Source: Trematomus loennbergii (Eukaryota > Chordata > Actinopteri > Perciformes > Nototheniidae). From it: a DNA stretch of 64,000 bases. Positions 29,459 through 40,600 of this stretch are shown here, piece by piece; the first letter of the stretch is position 1, and the number at the start of each line of letters is the position of its first letter. The position numbers were made by a program, and so were the translations under genes. The notes under the pieces are model-generated. The model had not been told where the DNA came from. It made no database searches and saw only the letters and a program-made list of their open reading frames with translations. The stretch lies in NCBI GenBank assembly GCA_012861695.1, contig JAAOOA010000588.1:155001-219000 (forward strand), given 5' to 3'.

Positions 29459-30633
29459 CTTGAAGGGGAACTATCATGCAAAATGCATTTTTTTATGTAT
29501 TTTAACATAAATATGTGTCCCCGGTGTGTCAGGGAACTCACAAAGTGTCAGAAAACAAAACCCTCTCTCTTTTCCTCCGTACCCAAATCTCTAAAAACGG
29601 GGGTACAACGGAGCTGATCCAGATTTGCGTCCGATATGACGTAATGACGTATCGGAAATGCCGATCCACGGCACTATCAGAAATATTGCTATCAGAAACA
29701 ATGCCAGACTGTTTTGGACGTAATATGGTCTGTGTTTACATTAGCATCGCTAACACTCAGAGCTAACCTGTACTGGAGAGAGCATGTGTAAGGAAATAAA
29801 AAAAGGAACTTTGGTGCTCCATACTGTTTCAGAAATAATCCTTGATGTGGTTTGGAACATGATATAGCATTTAATCCCGGCAGCATTTAGCTGAGTATCT
29901 CGTAGAATTCTGAGCAGGCACAAGCTCCCCCTCTTCTTTTTTTTGTTTCAAGCTAAGGACCCCGAATCAGCAGTTCTCTAACAGGGCTGGAATAGAGGGA
30001 TATGAGGTATGTCTAAAATGCATGATCTATTTGGTATTTTTAGCAAAACCTGTTGGAATAATTCTATATACATGTTTACCTTTTGCCCTCTGACGCAGAT
30101 GCTCCAACCTTGAGCAGCCGTTATCTCCCTTAAGGAGGGGCTGCCCAAGCATTTTGTTATTGTTACCAGTTTATGACCGGGCAACTCTCGGTCAGAGATA
30201 GTTATTGTTGTGGGACACTTGGAACACATCCTTCTCGGGGTGTAGATGACCCCGAGCCATAAGCGACAACACATGTGATTCAGTGTCCTCAGCTGTTTAT
30301 TCTAACTAGTGAAGAATGTTGATTACCCTTAGCGAAAGTAGTTAAAACATCATACGAGAGGAAGGTTTCTTCAGAATTGATTGTGGCATCTCAACCGTGT
30401 GGTCAAACCGTGGCCTGTGATATGTCTTGTGAATTCTCTGGCCGAAGCTCCAAATAAACCCTCAGTGTTTGCCATCAAAGCTCCAGCTCTCCTCGTGTCT
30501 CTTTGAGTCCTGTCCCAATTGCTTCAGAAGTTTCCCCCACAAAACCCATCATAGACATGTTTTTTATATATTTTTATATATGTGAGACCCATAATATATA
30601 TGCCTAAAAATAGCATAATAGGAGACCTTTAAA
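29459..30633. mobile_element. MITE of the TTAAAGGTC family, interrupted by a solo LTR
   Basis: Left end cttgaaggggaactatcatg, right end taataggagacctttaaa. The internal words gatctatttggtatttttag and gagacccataatatat also occur in the 21.2-kb relative. The LTR at 30051-30541 sits inside it. Confidence 0.65.
30051..30541 (+). mobile_element. Solo LTR of an LTR retroelement, 5-bp target duplication
   Basis: Runs from TGTTGG to CCCCACA (TG…CA ends) and is flanked by AAACC at 30046-30050 and 30542-30546. An AATAAA at about 30453 is followed by the segment cagtgtttgccatcaaagct, shared with the LTR at 62.5-63.3 kb. There is no internal region, so this is a recombined solo LTR. The duplicated target lies in the MITE, which is therefore older. 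Confidence 0.8.
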
Positions 30634-31602
30634 GCAGGTCAGAGGAAAGAGATTGGGGATAAACCTCACAGTCCTTTTCTCATGACAGCTAATTATTACA
30701 GAAAACACTCCTGGGGCATCTTCAACACCAACTCCCTCCAGGTGCAGCCTCTCCCTCAGGTTTATCAGGGCCTGCACAAAAGAGAAAAGCTGCTGCGGTT
30801 TCTCTTTTCTTCTCTGTTCCAGGATGTCGGCATGTGACCAGTACTACTAGTTTACCAATTTAGTGTTAGTTTCTTTTGAATTGCCCAGTAATCCTTCGTT
30901 ATCTTTGGTTTCGTCAGTTTCATATTCTTCTTGTAGCTTATAAGGCAACACTACATCTGAAATAAGAATAGAACACATGTTTACTTTAATCTTGTCATGG
31001 TTATGGGTTTATGTTGCTATTTTTCACTTTTATTTTGAAAAGTGTTCACCCCCCATGTTATGTCTGTTACTTCCTGTCTTGTCTAGTTTTACTTCCTGTC
31101 TTTAGTTTCCCTCCTGTGCCTGATTGTCTTATTGTGCCCACCTGCTGCCCCTGTGTTTCACCTCCCCTCCCCAGCTGTGTCTTGTCTTGAGATTACCCTT
31201 TTGTGTATTTAGTCCTGTCTTCCCTTGATGTCGATGTTACCTGCCTGTTTTTGTTCAGAATGCGTCACCCCACAGAAACTGTCTGGAAAGCGGCACTAAG
31301 CGCATGCCTGTTACCATCTCACTGTAGGTCACCAATGTAATGTTTGTAGATCCCTTTATTACATTTATCCTCGCCATCCATAGTCTCTAAATAACTTATT
31401 TCACGTATATATGATATTTAGGCTCGCTGGTCTCATCATACATCGGCAATGAAAAAAGCACCAGGGGAGGCAGCCATAACCTCTGCCGCACTGAAGGGGG
31501 CGCACGTGAGCCCACAGGTTCTTGTTGCTACTGTTATTCTACGCAGAGACGGTAGACGCAACAGAGCAACAACAACAAACTAGACTTTTGAAACTACAGG
31601 AA
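30634..31602. other. Non-coding flank left of the recombinase element
   Basis: 31,060-31,260 is a CT-rich repeat seen often in fish (cttcctgtctt phrases). The remainder is unremarkable. No gene or RNA recognised. Confidence 0.5.
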
Positions 31603-34187
31603 GATAAGGGAATGCTCTGGTTTTCGGACAAAATTAACATGGGATCACTCCCGTCACTGGACGTACTTCGTCTCACTGGAATAGTAACGGTCATAGTCAA
31701 TATAAAATCGTCCCCATGTATCCGGCCAATGACGGGAGAGTTTTGAAAGAGACAAAACACTGTTCCATACATTTAAAACACTTAAACAATTAAACAATGT
31801 TTACCCCAGGATTCAGGCATCTTCCCTGGCTTGTAAAGTGCAGTTATGCGCCTTGGAGGTATTGCACTATTTACAAAATGTATACCCAGGATTCTGGCCC
31901 CTTCCCTGGCTTGTAAAGTGCAGTTGTAAAGTCTTGTTAGAAACTGGTGAATCTGTTTAAATGCAGGCAGCAGAGACACTGCTTTTAGCGGGGTCTCAGA
32001 GAGCCAGACACCCAGGGTACAGCACCTCGCTGTCTTACCCAGAAAACAGGGCTCTGATCAGGGCTAAAGTCTTGTTAGAAACTGGTGAATCTGTTTAAAT
32101 GCAGGCAGCAGAGACACTGCTTTTAGCAGGGTCTCAGAGAGCCAGACACCCGGGTACAGTACCTCGCTGTCTTACCCAGAAAACAGGGCTCTGATCAGGG
32201 CTAAAGTCTTGTTAGAAACTGGTGAATCTGTTTAAATGCAGGCAGCAGAGACACTGCTTTTAGCGGGGTCTCAGAGAGCCAGACACCCAGGGTACAGCAC
32301 CTCGCTGTCTTACCCAGAAAACAGGGCTCTGATCAGGGCTAAAGTCTTGTTAGAAACTGGTGAATCTGTTTAAATGCAGGCAGCAGAGACACTGCTTTTA
32401 GCGGGGTCTCAGAGAGCCAGACACCCAGGGTACAGCACCTCGCTGTCTTACCCAGAAAACAGGGCTCTGATCAGGGCTAAAGTAATGTTAGAAACTAGTG
32501 AATCTGTTTAAATGCAGGAGACCTCCAGCAGAAGTCCCTAACAGTGGGACTCTGGTTATTTCACAGCTCCAGGAGAGACCAGGGGAAAATCACCTGTCTG
32601 TGCCCGCTCACAGACCCCCAAAGTACGGACTCATGACCTCCAGCATGTCCCCATAACAGTGGGACTCTGGTTATTTCACAGCTCCAGGAGAGACCAGGGG
32701 AAAATCACCTGTCTGTGCCCGCTCACAGACCCCCAAAGTACGGACTCGTGACCTCCAGCATGGCCCCTAACAGTGGGACTCTGGTTATTTCACAGCTCCA
32801 GGAGAGACCAGGGGAAAATCACCTGTCTGTGCCCGCTCACAGAGCCCCGAAGGACGGACTCATGACCTCCAGCATGGCCCCCTAACAGTGGGACTCTGGT
32901 TATTTCACAGCTCCAGGAGAGACCAGGGGAAAATCACCTGTCTGTGCCCGCTCACAGAGCCCGAAGGACGGACTCATGACCTCCAGCATGTCCCCATAAC
33001 AGTGGGACCTCCATAACCTTGCACACCCTGAGTCCCCGGGCCCCCACACTTAAGCACTCCCCCACGGACTAAACACAGGTATTCACACCCACCAGAACCT
33101 CGTGCCCCTGGTGACCCTAAAGGGGGTGGATTTTGTGGTGCTTCTATGTCCGCCCATCAGCATCCATAGTCGGCCTTCTTCACGGCACCACCACCCCTTC
33201 TGTGGAGGGTATTCTCGTGCCCCTGGTGACCCTAAAGGGGGTGGATTTTTGGTGCTTCTATGTCCGCCCATCAGCATCCATAGTCGGCCTTCTTCACGGC
33301 ACCACCACCCCCTTCTGGGCTGGAGGTTCAAACACTTTAACTTTTGTTCACCCTCCTCTGGCTTACACCTCCTCCGCCAACACTTGAGCGCTCATCACAG
33401 GGTTCAGCACCCCGGTGCTGATGGAAAGTGGCACTTTATCTGCCCCTGGTAACCATCAAGGTTATTGTTTTTTTATTTTTTTTATTTTATTTGAACACAC
33501 ACCCTAAAACATCAACCACACACCCTAAAACATCAACTATTTACACGTTGCAGTAACAAAAATCACAGTACACACAGACTAAAACATCAACTATTTACAC
33601 GTACTACTGCTGCTATAACAGTACTACTAAATTTCTTAACCTACGTTTTAAAGTGCAGTTATGCGCCCTGGAGGTGTTGCACTATTAACAAAATGTATGC
33701 CCAGGATTCTGGCACCTTCCCTGGCTTGTAAAGTGCAGTTATGCGCCCTGGAGGTGTTGCACTATTAACAAAATGTATGCCCAGGATTCTGGCACCTTCC
33801 CTGGCTTGTAAAGTGCAGTTATGCGCCCTGGAGGTGTTGCACTATTAACAAAATGTATGCCCAGGATTCTGGCACCTTCCCTGGCTTGTAAAGTGCAGTT
33901 ATGCGCCCTGGAGGTGTTGCACTATTAACAAAATGTATGCCCAGGATTCTGGCACCTTCCCTGGCTTGTAAAGTGCAGTTATGCGCCCTGGAGGTGTTGC
34001 ACTATTAACAAAATGTATGCCCAGGATTCTGGCACCTTCCCTGGCTTGTAAAGTGCAGTTATGCGCCCTGGAGGTGTTGCACTATTAACAAAATGTATGC
34101 CCAGGATTCTGGCACCTTCCCTGGCTTGTAAAGTGCAGTTATGCGCCCTGGAGGTGTTGCACTATTAACAAAATGTATGCCCAGGAA
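31603..34187. repeat. Left inverted arm of the recombinase element
   Basis: From outside in: unique end 31603-31795; two 80-bp-type units to about 31927; 138-bp repeat 31928-32515 (four full copies and a part); 115-bp repeat A about 32544-33001 (four copies); linker to 33098; 115-bp repeat B 33101-33320 (two copies); unique AT-rich part to 33650; seven 80-bp units 33651-34187. Confidence 0.9.
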
Positions 34188-34400
34188 TGTCACATGAGTC
34201 GACAGGGGACTGCTGCTGGCTAATGAAGGACTATTTTGGGGTACATTTCCCCCATTATCAACATGGACTAGAGATGTCTCGGAGATGGCTCGGACCCCAC
34301 ACCCTGGTTCTATGTAACCCTGGAGGAATGTCACATGAGTCGACAGGGGACTGCTGCTGGCTAATGAAGCACTATTTCTGGGTACTTTTTTTTCATTTTC
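34188..34400. repeat. Two direct copies of a 130-bp block at the left edge of the core
   Basis: aatgtcacatgagtcgacag occurs at about 34186 and 34326, each followed by gggactgctgctggctaatg. No matching block is seen at the right edge, so it belongs to the core rather than the arms. Confidence 0.8.
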
Positions 34401-34809
34401 ACCCAAATTTCCCTGGATGAAATATTTTTTAGTTTTTTTTTGTTTTTAGCCCAGTTTTGGCCACAGCGTTGCCTGGAGGATAGGACCGAGATATGACAGA
34501 CTCTCTGGCCGCCTCACAAGTCACTATTGTCGGACACTTTCTTTGCTTTACCCCGGTTCTATCACTCTTTCCTCCTTTGACCATACAACCCGTTTCCTGC
34601 TGGGGTGGTGCCTGGTTCCGGGGTACCCCAAACCCTCTCATGGTCGGGGCACCATGTATGGATGCATCGGACCCAATGTTGCCATCACCAGCCCCGCGTT
34701 GGTGCGGAAGTGGGACCATCTGACCCGGTGGTAACCCAATACTTCCCTTCGTCCATGCACCATGAATTGATGCATCGGACCCAGTGTCGCAACCACCGCT
34801 CACGCTAAC

Positions 34810-34817
34810 GCATATAA
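34810..34817 (+). promoter_or_regulatory. Possible TATA box of the recombinase gene
   Basis: catataaa lies 55 bp before the likely start codon, downstream of GC-rich sequence. A possible splice acceptor, gtgtttcag, ends at 34866. It is a weak prediction from sequence alone. Confidence 0.25.
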
Positions 34818-34871
34818 ACGGAGAACTATAACATCATTTTGATCAAATTCATTATGTGTGTTTCAGTAAGG

Positions 34872-37478
34872 ATGTCATCTGAATGCCCGGTGTGCAGACT
34901 CTTCTATCTGGCATTGAACAAACACCTTAAGCACAAGCATGCAGTGCGGAACTTGGAGGAGAGGGGAATCCTCCTGAAAATAGCCAGTGGAAGGATAAAT
35001 GTTCGGACCAAACCCTGTCCCATCGCTGGGTGTTCGTACGCTGGGAAGAGACTGGACCGTCATGTAAAACATGACCACCCTGAGTTGTCCCGACATGAGG
35101 CACAGCAGGTCATGGCAAGGCTGAAGCATAGTGTGGCACTGCAGTTGCTCCATGACCTCCGTGAGACTAACCCCATCATTGGAATGGCTACATCATTGGA
35201 TATAGACAATGAGGGGGAATACCCCGGGCACCCTCCACCCTTCTCCCCACATACCGAGTGTGACAACGAGGACTGCAGGCAGGTGATGCTGGAAAATGTG
35301 GCATTGAGGGCTCAGAAGGATGCCCTCAATGATGAGGTGAAGACCCTGCGCTCCAGGCTGAAAAAGGAGCTAAAACCCAGGAAGCAGAGTGCTGCTGTTC
35401 TTGAGGAAGAGGACGAATGTATACGATTTAAGGGCCTGGCAATCCCAAGTACCTCCGGCATAAACACAGTAGCCTCAGGCAGCAATACCCCTGTGAAGAC
35501 CCCGGTGAAGACTGTCATGCAGTCCCCAGTAACCTCCGGTAGCGGGACCCCTGTGAAGACCCCGGTGAAGACTGTCATGCATTCCCCAGTAACCTCCGGT
35601 AGCGGGACCCCTGTGAAGACCCCGGTGAAGACTGTCATGCATTCCCCAGTAACCTCCGGTAGCGGGACCCCTGTGAAGACCCCGGTGAAGACTGTCATGC
35701 ATTCCCCAGTAACCTCCGGTAGCGGGACCCCTGTGAGGAGCCCGGTGAAGACTGTCATGCTTGCAGTAGCCTCCGGTGGGAAGACACCGGTAAAGAACCC
35801 TGTGAAGAGCCAAGTGAAGACTGTAATGCTTGCAGTAGCCTCCGGTGGAAAGAGACCGGTCAAGAACCCTGTGAAGAGCCCAGTGAAGACTGTCATATTA
35901 CCAGTTTCCTCCGGTAGCGAGACGCCTGTGAAGACCCCGGTGGAAACTGTCATGTTTGCAGTAGCCTCCGGTAGCGAGACCCCTGTGAAGACCCCGGTGG
36001 AAACTGTCATGTTTGCAGTAGCCTCCGGTAGCGAGACCCCTGTGAAGACCCCGGTGGAAACTGTCATGTTTGCAGTAGCCTCCGGTAGCGAGACCCCTGT
36101 GAAGACCCCGGTGGAAACTGTCATGTTTGCAGTAGCCTCCGGTAGCGAGACCCCTGTATGCCGGAAGACCCGTGCCTCTAAGCTGGCTAATGACTTGCCC
36201 TCTCCCTCAAATTACTGGTCCACTGGGTGTGGACGGGGGAATACCATGCGTGAAATCACGTTGCCTAGAAGCATGGAGGCGTACCTTCAGACATACTTGG
36301 ATCATTGTTTGGGTGTCGCTCCGACAGTAAAACAGAAAGACAATGTTGTGTCGAAGATCAGCCGGATAAAGAACTTCATAGTATACATGGCCCATGGTGT
36401 TAACCGCCTGTCAGACTGGCTGTTCCTAAGAAACATGAAGATGATCCGTGGCTGGAGCGAGTATATTGTAAAGCCGGGCCGGGCAGTCACAACATCAGAG
36501 TTCTTCCTGAAGAATGTGCACCAGTTCATGGGGTACATGTCTGAGTCAAAGCCCCGGGGGTGCAAGCTCACCCAGTCTGATATGACCCACATAATGAGAG
36601 AGGTGAAAGCCAACATGAAACACTTGAATAAGGCAGTCACTCTACATCAGTTTAAGGTGAAGAGGAACAAACTGGATCGTCTGCCGAGCCAGGCGGAGCT
36701 TCTCGCCGCCATGGCGGCCGCTGAGAAGCGCATCCCGGAGCTCCTCGACCTGATGGCCGGCACGCCGACCTCAACCACCCAGAAGCTTCTCTATGGCTAT
36801 CTCACCCTCCATTGGAGCCTCCTGTATGGCCACCGTACGGGCGTGTACGCAAACATGAAAAACAGTGAGGTCTTAGAGGCAGCCATAAGGGGAACTGCTG
36901 AGGGCTACATCATCCATGTGCAGGATCACAAGACGGCCAAGACATATGGCGAAGCACAGCTGGCGCTTACAGTAGAGGAGTTTAGCTGGGTCATGCGGTG
37001 GATGGGGATTAAAAAGGTATTGCTGGGTCCTCAGAATGAATTCTTCCTTTTCACAAGGGGGAATCGGGCCTCCAAGAACCTGAACGCTCACTTGAAGAGG
37101 GCATGGGCTGATGCTGGGCTAGAAACAGCCGTCACCTTCACAATCCTGCGCACTGCCCTGGCTGACAATATCAAGCATCACCAAGATCCAGAAAGCCGGT
37201 CGATTCTCGCCAGGTTTATGTGTCACGACGTAACCACGGCGGACCGGTTCTACGCGAATGCGCCGGGAATAAAGGAGGCATTGAGAATCCGCTCCATGTT
37301 CAGGGCGTCATCAGATGCGGCAGCAGCTGCATCATCATCAGAAGGATGTCTACCGCTGTCAGATGGGGAGACCTCCGAAGAGGGCTGCTATAACAGTACT
37401 CTCCATCATCTTCACCTGATGGGTCATTGGAGCGGCAGCAGCAGCGGAAGCGGAAGCGGGAGGGAAAGAGGCCAATGA
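34872..37478 (+). CDS. Zinc-finger tyrosine recombinase of the long-inverted-repeat element
   Basis: 868 residues, uninterrupted. Start chosen at ATG 34872 because it is just after the acceptor-like tttcag and just before the first finger; an in-frame ATG at 34854 is possible. Two fingers lead: C5-x2-C8…H18-x2-H21 and C49-x4-C54…H64-x2-H67. A short coiled-coil-like helix (about residues 139-168) follows. Residues about 203-427 are tandem 19-22-residue repeats rich in TPVKTPV (60-bp and 57-bp DNA repeats). The C-terminal domain has the tyrosine-recombinase order: R655 in YGHRTGVY, K687 in DHKTAKTYG, R760 in TILRTALADN, H785 in FMCHDVTTADRFYA and nucleophile candidate Y794, nine residues after H785 as in Xer-type enzymes. 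The usual HxxR histidine is Thr here. The tail is Ser/Gly-rich. The likely role is DNA cutting and joining at the element's ends. Crypton-like is the nearest named class. Activity is inferred only. Confidence 0.85.
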   Translation: MSSECPVCRLFYLALNKHLKHKHAVRNLEERGILLKIASGRINVRTKPCPIAGCSYAGKRLDRHVKHDHPELSRHEAQQVMARLKHSVALQLLHDLRETNPIIGMATSLDIDNEGEYPGHPPPFSPHTECDNEDCRQVMLENVALRAQKDALNDEVKTLRSRLKKELKPRKQSAAVLEEEDECIRFKGLAIPSTSGINTVASGSNTPVKTPVKTVMQSPVTSGSGTPVKTPVKTVMHSPVTSGSGTPVKTPVKTVMHSPVTSGSGTPVKTPVKTVMHSPVTSGSGTPVRSPVKTVMLAVASGGKTPVKNPVKSQVKTVMLAVASGGKRPVKNPVKSPVKTVILPVSSGSETPVKTPVETVMFAVASGSETPVKTPVETVMFAVASGSETPVKTPVETVMFAVASGSETPVKTPVETVMFAVASGSETPVCRKTRASKLANDLPSPSNYWSTGCGRGNTMREITLPRSMEAYLQTYLDHCLGVAPTVKQKDNVVSKISRIKNFIVYMAHGVNRLSDWLFLRNMKMIRGWSEYIVKPGRAVTTSEFFLKNVHQFMGYMSESKPRGCKLTQSDMTHIMREVKANMKHLNKAVTLHQFKVKRNKLDRLPSQAELLAAMAAAEKRIPELLDLMAGTPTSTTQKLLYGYLTLHWSLLYGHRTGVYANMKNSEVLEAAIRGTAEGYIIHVQDHKTAKTYGEAQLALTVEEFSWVMRWMGIKKVLLGPQNEFFLFTRGNRASKNLNAHLKRAWADAGLETAVTFTILRTALADNIKHHQDPESRSILARFMCHDVTTADRFYANAPGIKEALRIRSMFRASSDAAAAASSSEGCLPLSDGETSEEGCYNSTLHHLHLMGHWSGSSSGSGSGRERGQ
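35478..36150 (+). repeat. Coding minisatellite inside the recombinase gene
   Basis: Four consecutive 60-bp copies (35521-35760) are almost identical, and four 57-bp copies with ETPVKTPVE follow nearer the 3' end. Repeat-number changes keep the frame, since both periods are multiples of three. A long antisense frame (35312-36124) is only a mirror of this block. Confidence 0.92.
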
Positions 37479-37636
37479 AGTCGGGACCGGGGCTGGTTGA
37501 CACTCCTGATGATGGGGCAGGGGCCGTGGACTCAACCTGTTTGCCCTGGTGCACCGTAAGAATTAGACGCCTTTGGTCCCCTGAATCCCGCTAAAACATT
37601 GTGAATATGTATACCGTGTATATAATTATTATTATA

Positions 37637-40600
37637 ATCCTGTGTATACATTTTGTAAATAGTACAATATCTCCAGGGCGCATAACTGCACTTTACAAGC
37701 CAGGGAAGGTGCCAGAATCCTGGGCATACATTTTGTTAATAGTGCAACACCTCCAGGGCGCATAACTGCACTTTACAAGCCAGGGAAGGTGCCAGAATCC
37801 TGGGCATACATTTTGTTAATAGTGCAACACCTCCAGGGCGCATAACTGCACTTTACAAGCCAGGGAAGGTGCCAGAATCCTGGGCATACATTTTGTTAAT
37901 AGTGCAACACCTCCAGGGCGCATAACTGCACTTTACAAGCCAGGGAAGGTGCCAGAATCCTGGGCATACATTTTGTTAATAGTGCAACACCTCCAGGGCG
38001 CATAACTGCACTTTACAAGCCAGGGAAGGTGCCAGAATCCTGGGCATACATTTTGTTAATAGTGCAACACCTCCAGGGCGCATAACTGCACTTTACAAGC
38101 CAGGGAAGGTGCCAGAATCCTGGGCATACATTTTGTTAATAGTGCAACACCTCCAGGGCGCATAACTGCACTTTAAAACGTAGGTTAAGAAATTTAGTAG
38201 TACTGTTATAGCAGCAGTAGTACGTGTAAATAGTTGATGTTTTAGTCTGTGTGTACTGTGATTTTTGTTACTGCAACGTGTAAATAGTTGATGTTTTAGG
38301 GTGTGTGGTTGATGTTTTAGGGTGTGTGTTCAAATAAAAAAAAAAAATAAAAAAAACAATAACCTTGATGGTTACCAGGGGCAGATAAAGTGCCACTTTC
38401 CATCAGCACCGGGGTGCTGAACCCTGTGATGAGCGCTCAAGTGTTGGCGGAGGAGGTGTAAGCCAGAGGAGGGTGAACAAAAGTTAAAGTGTTGAACCTC
38501 CAGCCCAGAAGGGGGGTGGTGGTGCCGTGAAGAAGGCCGACTATGGATGCTGATGGGCGGACATAGAAGCACCACAAAATCCACCCCCTTTAGGGTCACC
38601 AGGGGCACGAGAATACCCTCCACAGAAGGGGTGGTGGTGCCGTGAAGAAGGCCGACTATGGATGCTGATGGGCGGACATAGAAGCACCACAAAATCCACC
38701 CCCTTTAGGGTCACCAGGGGCACGAGAATACCCTCAACAGAAGGGGTGGTGGTGCCGTGAAGAAGGCCGACTATGGATGCTGATGGGCGGACATAGAAGC
38801 ACCACAAAATCCACCCCCTTTAGGGTCACCAGGGGCACGAGAATACCCTCAACAGAAGGGGTGGTGGTGCCGTGAAGAAGGCCGACTATGGATGCTGATG
38901 GGCGGACATAGAAGCACCACAAAATCCACCCCCTTTAGGGTCACCAGGGGCACGAGAATACCCTCAACAGAAGGGTGGTGGTGCCGTGAAGAAGGCCGAC
39001 TATGGATGCTGATGGGCGGACATAGAAGCACCACAAAATCCACCCCCTTTAGGGTCACCAGGGGCACGAGGTTCTGGGGGTGTGAATACCTGTGTTTAGT
39101 CCGTGGGGGAGTGCTTAAGTGTGGGGGCCCGGGGACTCAGGGTGTGCAAGGTATGGAGGTCCCACTGTTATGGGGACATGCTGGAGGTCATGAGTCCGTC
39201 CTTCGGGGCTCTGTGAGCGGGCACAGACAGGTGATTTTCCCCTGGTCTCTCCTGGAGCTGTGAAATAACCAGAGTCCCACTGTTAGGGGGCCATGCTGGA
39301 GGTCATGAGTCCGTACTTTGGGGTCTGTGAGCGGGCACAGACAGGTGATTTTCCCCTGGTCTCTCCTGGAGCTGTGAAATAACCAGAGTCCCACTGTTAG
39401 GGGGCCATGCTGGAGGTCATGAGTCCGTACTTTGGGGGTCTGTGAGCGGGCACAGACAGGTGATTTTCCCCTGGTCTCTCCTGGAGCTGTGAAATAACCA
39501 GAGTCCCACTGTTAGGGGGCCATGCTGGAGGTCATGAGTCCGTACTTTGGGGGTCTGTGAGCGGGCACAGACAGGTGATTTTCCCCTGGTCTCTCCTGGA
39601 GCTGTGAAATAACCAGAGTCCACTGTTAGGGACTTCTGCTGGAGGTCTCCTGCATTTAAACAGATTCACCAGTTTCTAACAAGACTTTAGCCCTGATCAG
39701 AGCCCTGTTTTCTGGTAAGACAGCGAGGTGCTGTACCCTGAGTGTCTGGCTCTCTGAGACCCTGCTAAAAGCAGTGTCTCTGCTGCCTGCATTTAAACAG
39801 ATTCACCAGTTTCTAACAAGACTTTAGCCCTGATCAGAGCCCTGTTTTCTGGGTAAGACAGCGAGGTGCTGTACCCTGGGTGTCTGGCTCTATGAGACCC
39901 TGCTAAAGCAGTGTCTCTGCTGCCTGCATTTAAACAGATTCACCAGTTTCTAACAAGACTTTAGCCCTGATCAGAGCCCTGTTTTCTGGGTAAGACAGCG
40001 AGGTGCTGTACCCTGGGTGTCTGGCTCTCTGAGACCCTGCTAAAAGCAGTGTCTCTGCTGCCTGCATTTAAACAGATTCACCAGTTTCTAACAAGACTTT
40101 AGCCCTGATCAGAGCCTGTTTTCTGGGTAAGACAGCGAGGTGCTGTACCCTGGGTGTCTGGCTCTCTGAGACCCTGCTAAAAGCAGTGTCTCTGCTGCCT
40201 GCATTTAAACAGATTCACCAGTTTCTAACAAGACTTTAGCCCTGATCAGAGCCCTGTTTTCTGGGTAAGACAGCGAGGTGCTGTACCCTGGGTGTCTGGC
40301 TCTCTGAGACCCTGCTAAAAGCAGTGTCTCTGCTGCCTGCATTTAAACAGATTCACCAGTTTCTAACAAGAACTTTAGCCCTGATCAGAGCCCTGTTTTC
40401 TGGGTAAGACAGCGAGGTGCTGTACCTGGGTGTCTGGCTCTCTGAGACCCCGCTAAAAGCAGTGTCTCTGCTGCCTGCATTTAAACAGATTCACCAGTTT
40501 CTAACAAGACTTTACAACTGCACTTTACAAGCCAGGGAAGGGCCAGAATCCTGGGTATACATTTTGTAAATAGTGCAATACCTCCAAGGCGCATAACTGC

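Noticed and set aside
34493..34723. Second gene in the element core (76 codons)
   Set aside because: No recognised domain, overlapping alternative frames, and direct repeats in the DNA. Left uncalled.
35312..36124. 270-codon antisense frame opposite the recombinase
   Set aside because: It mirrors the in-frame coding minisatellite. Antisense openness is forced by the repeat.
38372..39623. Several 60-120 codon frames in the right arm
   Set aside because: They repeat every 115 bp with the tandem units and also occur inverted in the left arm, so they are not genes.
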